Shown here: positions 63,497-64,000 of the stretch, piece after piece
Numbering within the stretch: the stretch's first letter is position 1
How the letters are laid out: each line of letters starts with the position of its first letter
Source of the DNA: Argyresthia goedartella
Lineage: Eukaryota; Arthropoda; Insecta; Lepidoptera; Argyresthiidae
Reading direction: 5' to 3'
DNA length: 64,000 nucleotides
Assembly: GCA_949825045.1 (NCBI GenBank)
Contig: OX463818.1
Coordinates: 29,094,906-29,158,905 of the forward strand
The notes under the pieces: generated by a model
The model's database searches: none
What the model was told of the DNA's origin: nothing
The model's input: only the letters and a program-made list of their open reading frames with translations
Program-made: the position numbers and the translations under genes

Positions 63497-63973
63497 ATGA
63501 ACAAAAAGAAATCATCGTTAAAACCCAGAGAGAAAATCTCAAAAAGAAGGATCGTTATTAAAAAATCGGGTGCAGGATTCAAAAAGACGTTCAAAAATAT
63601 GATCAATCATGCTAAAAAACATGTTCAGAAACTTAAACCTAAATGCAAAAAAGCAGCAATCGAGCTAGCTATCGCAGCAGCTAAAGAGTTTGCTTCAGAT
63701 TTACCTATGGGCATACCACGAATCATACCAGTACCGAAAACTGGCGGATTTTTACCTCTGATCCCGATATTTGCTGGATTGTCGACAGTAGGTAGTTTAG
63801 CAGGTGGAGCAGCAGGTATTGCTAAAGCAGTCAACACAATAAAATCGGCAAAAAAACGTTTATCTGAACTAAAACGATTCAATGAGAAAATGAATGATGT
63901 ATGTATCGGTCAAGGTTTACAGCTCAAGCAGCATGGAAGCGGGTTAGGTATATATACAACTCAAAAAAACTAA
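63497..63973 (+). CDS. Basic/hydrophobic Polinton protein, virion-core-like
   Basis: 158 codons. A strongly basic N-terminal half ('KKKSSLKPREKISKRR', 'KKHVQKLKPKCKKA') is followed by a hydrophobic Gly/Ala segment ('LPLIPIFAGLSTVGSLAGG', about residues 91-109) and a helical tail ending with a 'HGSGLGIYT' element. The design recalls adenovirus core or membrane-active proteins (pX/pVI class) and is a usual Polinton/adintovirus gene. DNA condensation or membrane disruption are inferences. Intact frame. Confidence 0.65.
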   Translation: MNKKKSSLKPREKISKRRIVIKKSGAGFKKTFKNMINHAKKHVQKLKPKCKKAAIELAIAAAKEFASDLPMGIPRIIPVPKTGGFLPLIPIFAGLSTVGSLAGGAAGIAKAVNTIKSAKKRLSELKRFNEKMNDVCIGQGLQLKQHGSGLGIYTTQKN

Positions 63974-64000
63974 GTAAACGGCTACCTAACAGAGCTCTCA

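Larger units (their letters stand above)
39721..64000 (+). mobile_element. Polinton/Maverick, interrupted by a nested BEL/Gypsy insertion, right end outside
   Basis: Genes recognised: protein-primed DNA polymerase B, FtsK/HerA-type packaging ATPase, DUF8207-like protein, short fibre-like protein, chromodomain integrase and a basic/hydrophobic virion-core-like protein. These define Polintons (virus-like self-synthesising transposons; adintovirus relatives). Capsid and protease genes are not in view and are expected to the right. At the left only about 60 bases separate the host repeats from the polymerase start, so a typical long terminal inverted repeat is missing there. Confidence 0.88.

Overview
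The window is eukaryotic DNA, almost certainly from an insect and most likely a moth or butterfly. The grounds are AT-rich background, tRNA-derived SINEs, CR1-like LINEs ending in a TATTC pentamer tail, BEL/Pao and Ty3/Gypsy elements, an insect env-bearing Gypsy, a Polinton/Maverick, and spliced host exons. Species cannot be read from it. Nearly everything is transposable element (TE). The only host gene I can support is the last two exons of one gene, 37.9-38.7 kb, on +.

Layout. 1-3.5 kb: minus-strand 3' end of a retrotransposon with a restriction-like endonuclease, lying in the gag of a Gypsy element whose leader, primer-binding site and LTR follow. 4.3-5.9 kb: decayed plus-strand transposase-like gene (DUF7869-like). 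7.1-8.6 kb: LINE fragments. 9.2-10.5 kb: decayed DDE_3 transposase gene lying between inverted repeats at 7.8 and 10.6 kb. 10.7-15.2 kb: decayed minus-strand CR1-like LINE with an insertion in its endonuclease. 15.2-30.4 kb: dead Gypsy copy ('copy A') split in its pol by an 8.7-kb env-bearing Gypsy (errantivirus-like, minus strand, TSD GGAC). 30.4-37.8 kb: BEL gag relic, a tandem duplication, a perfect hairpin, foldback and SINE repeats, probably intronic to the host gene. 38.65-39.72 kb: eight 134-bp tandem repeats that begin inside the last host exon.

39.7-64 kb is a three-level nest. A Polinton carries DNA polymerase B, a packaging ATPase, a DUF8207-like protein, a short fibre-like protein, a chromodomain integrase and a core-like basic protein; it runs off the right edge. 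Its polymerase is split by a BEL/Pao element with two identical 211-bp LTRs. The BEL polyprotein is in turn split after codon 36-37 by a full-length Gypsy element with two 2207-bp LTRs, intact gag and pol, and a 4-bp TSD GTGT. That Gypsy is an intact relative of copy A, so the window holds a living-looking and a dead member of one family.

How the parts work together: both Gypsy families with readable gag-pol junctions place a textbook -1 slippery heptamer (A_AAA_AAC; T_TTA_AAC) directly against the gag stop. The Polinton genes are tightly packed, with an ATGA overlap between the fibre-like gene and the integrase. Order of events from the nesting: Polinton, then BEL, then Gypsy; separately Gypsy copy A, then the env-bearing Gypsy.
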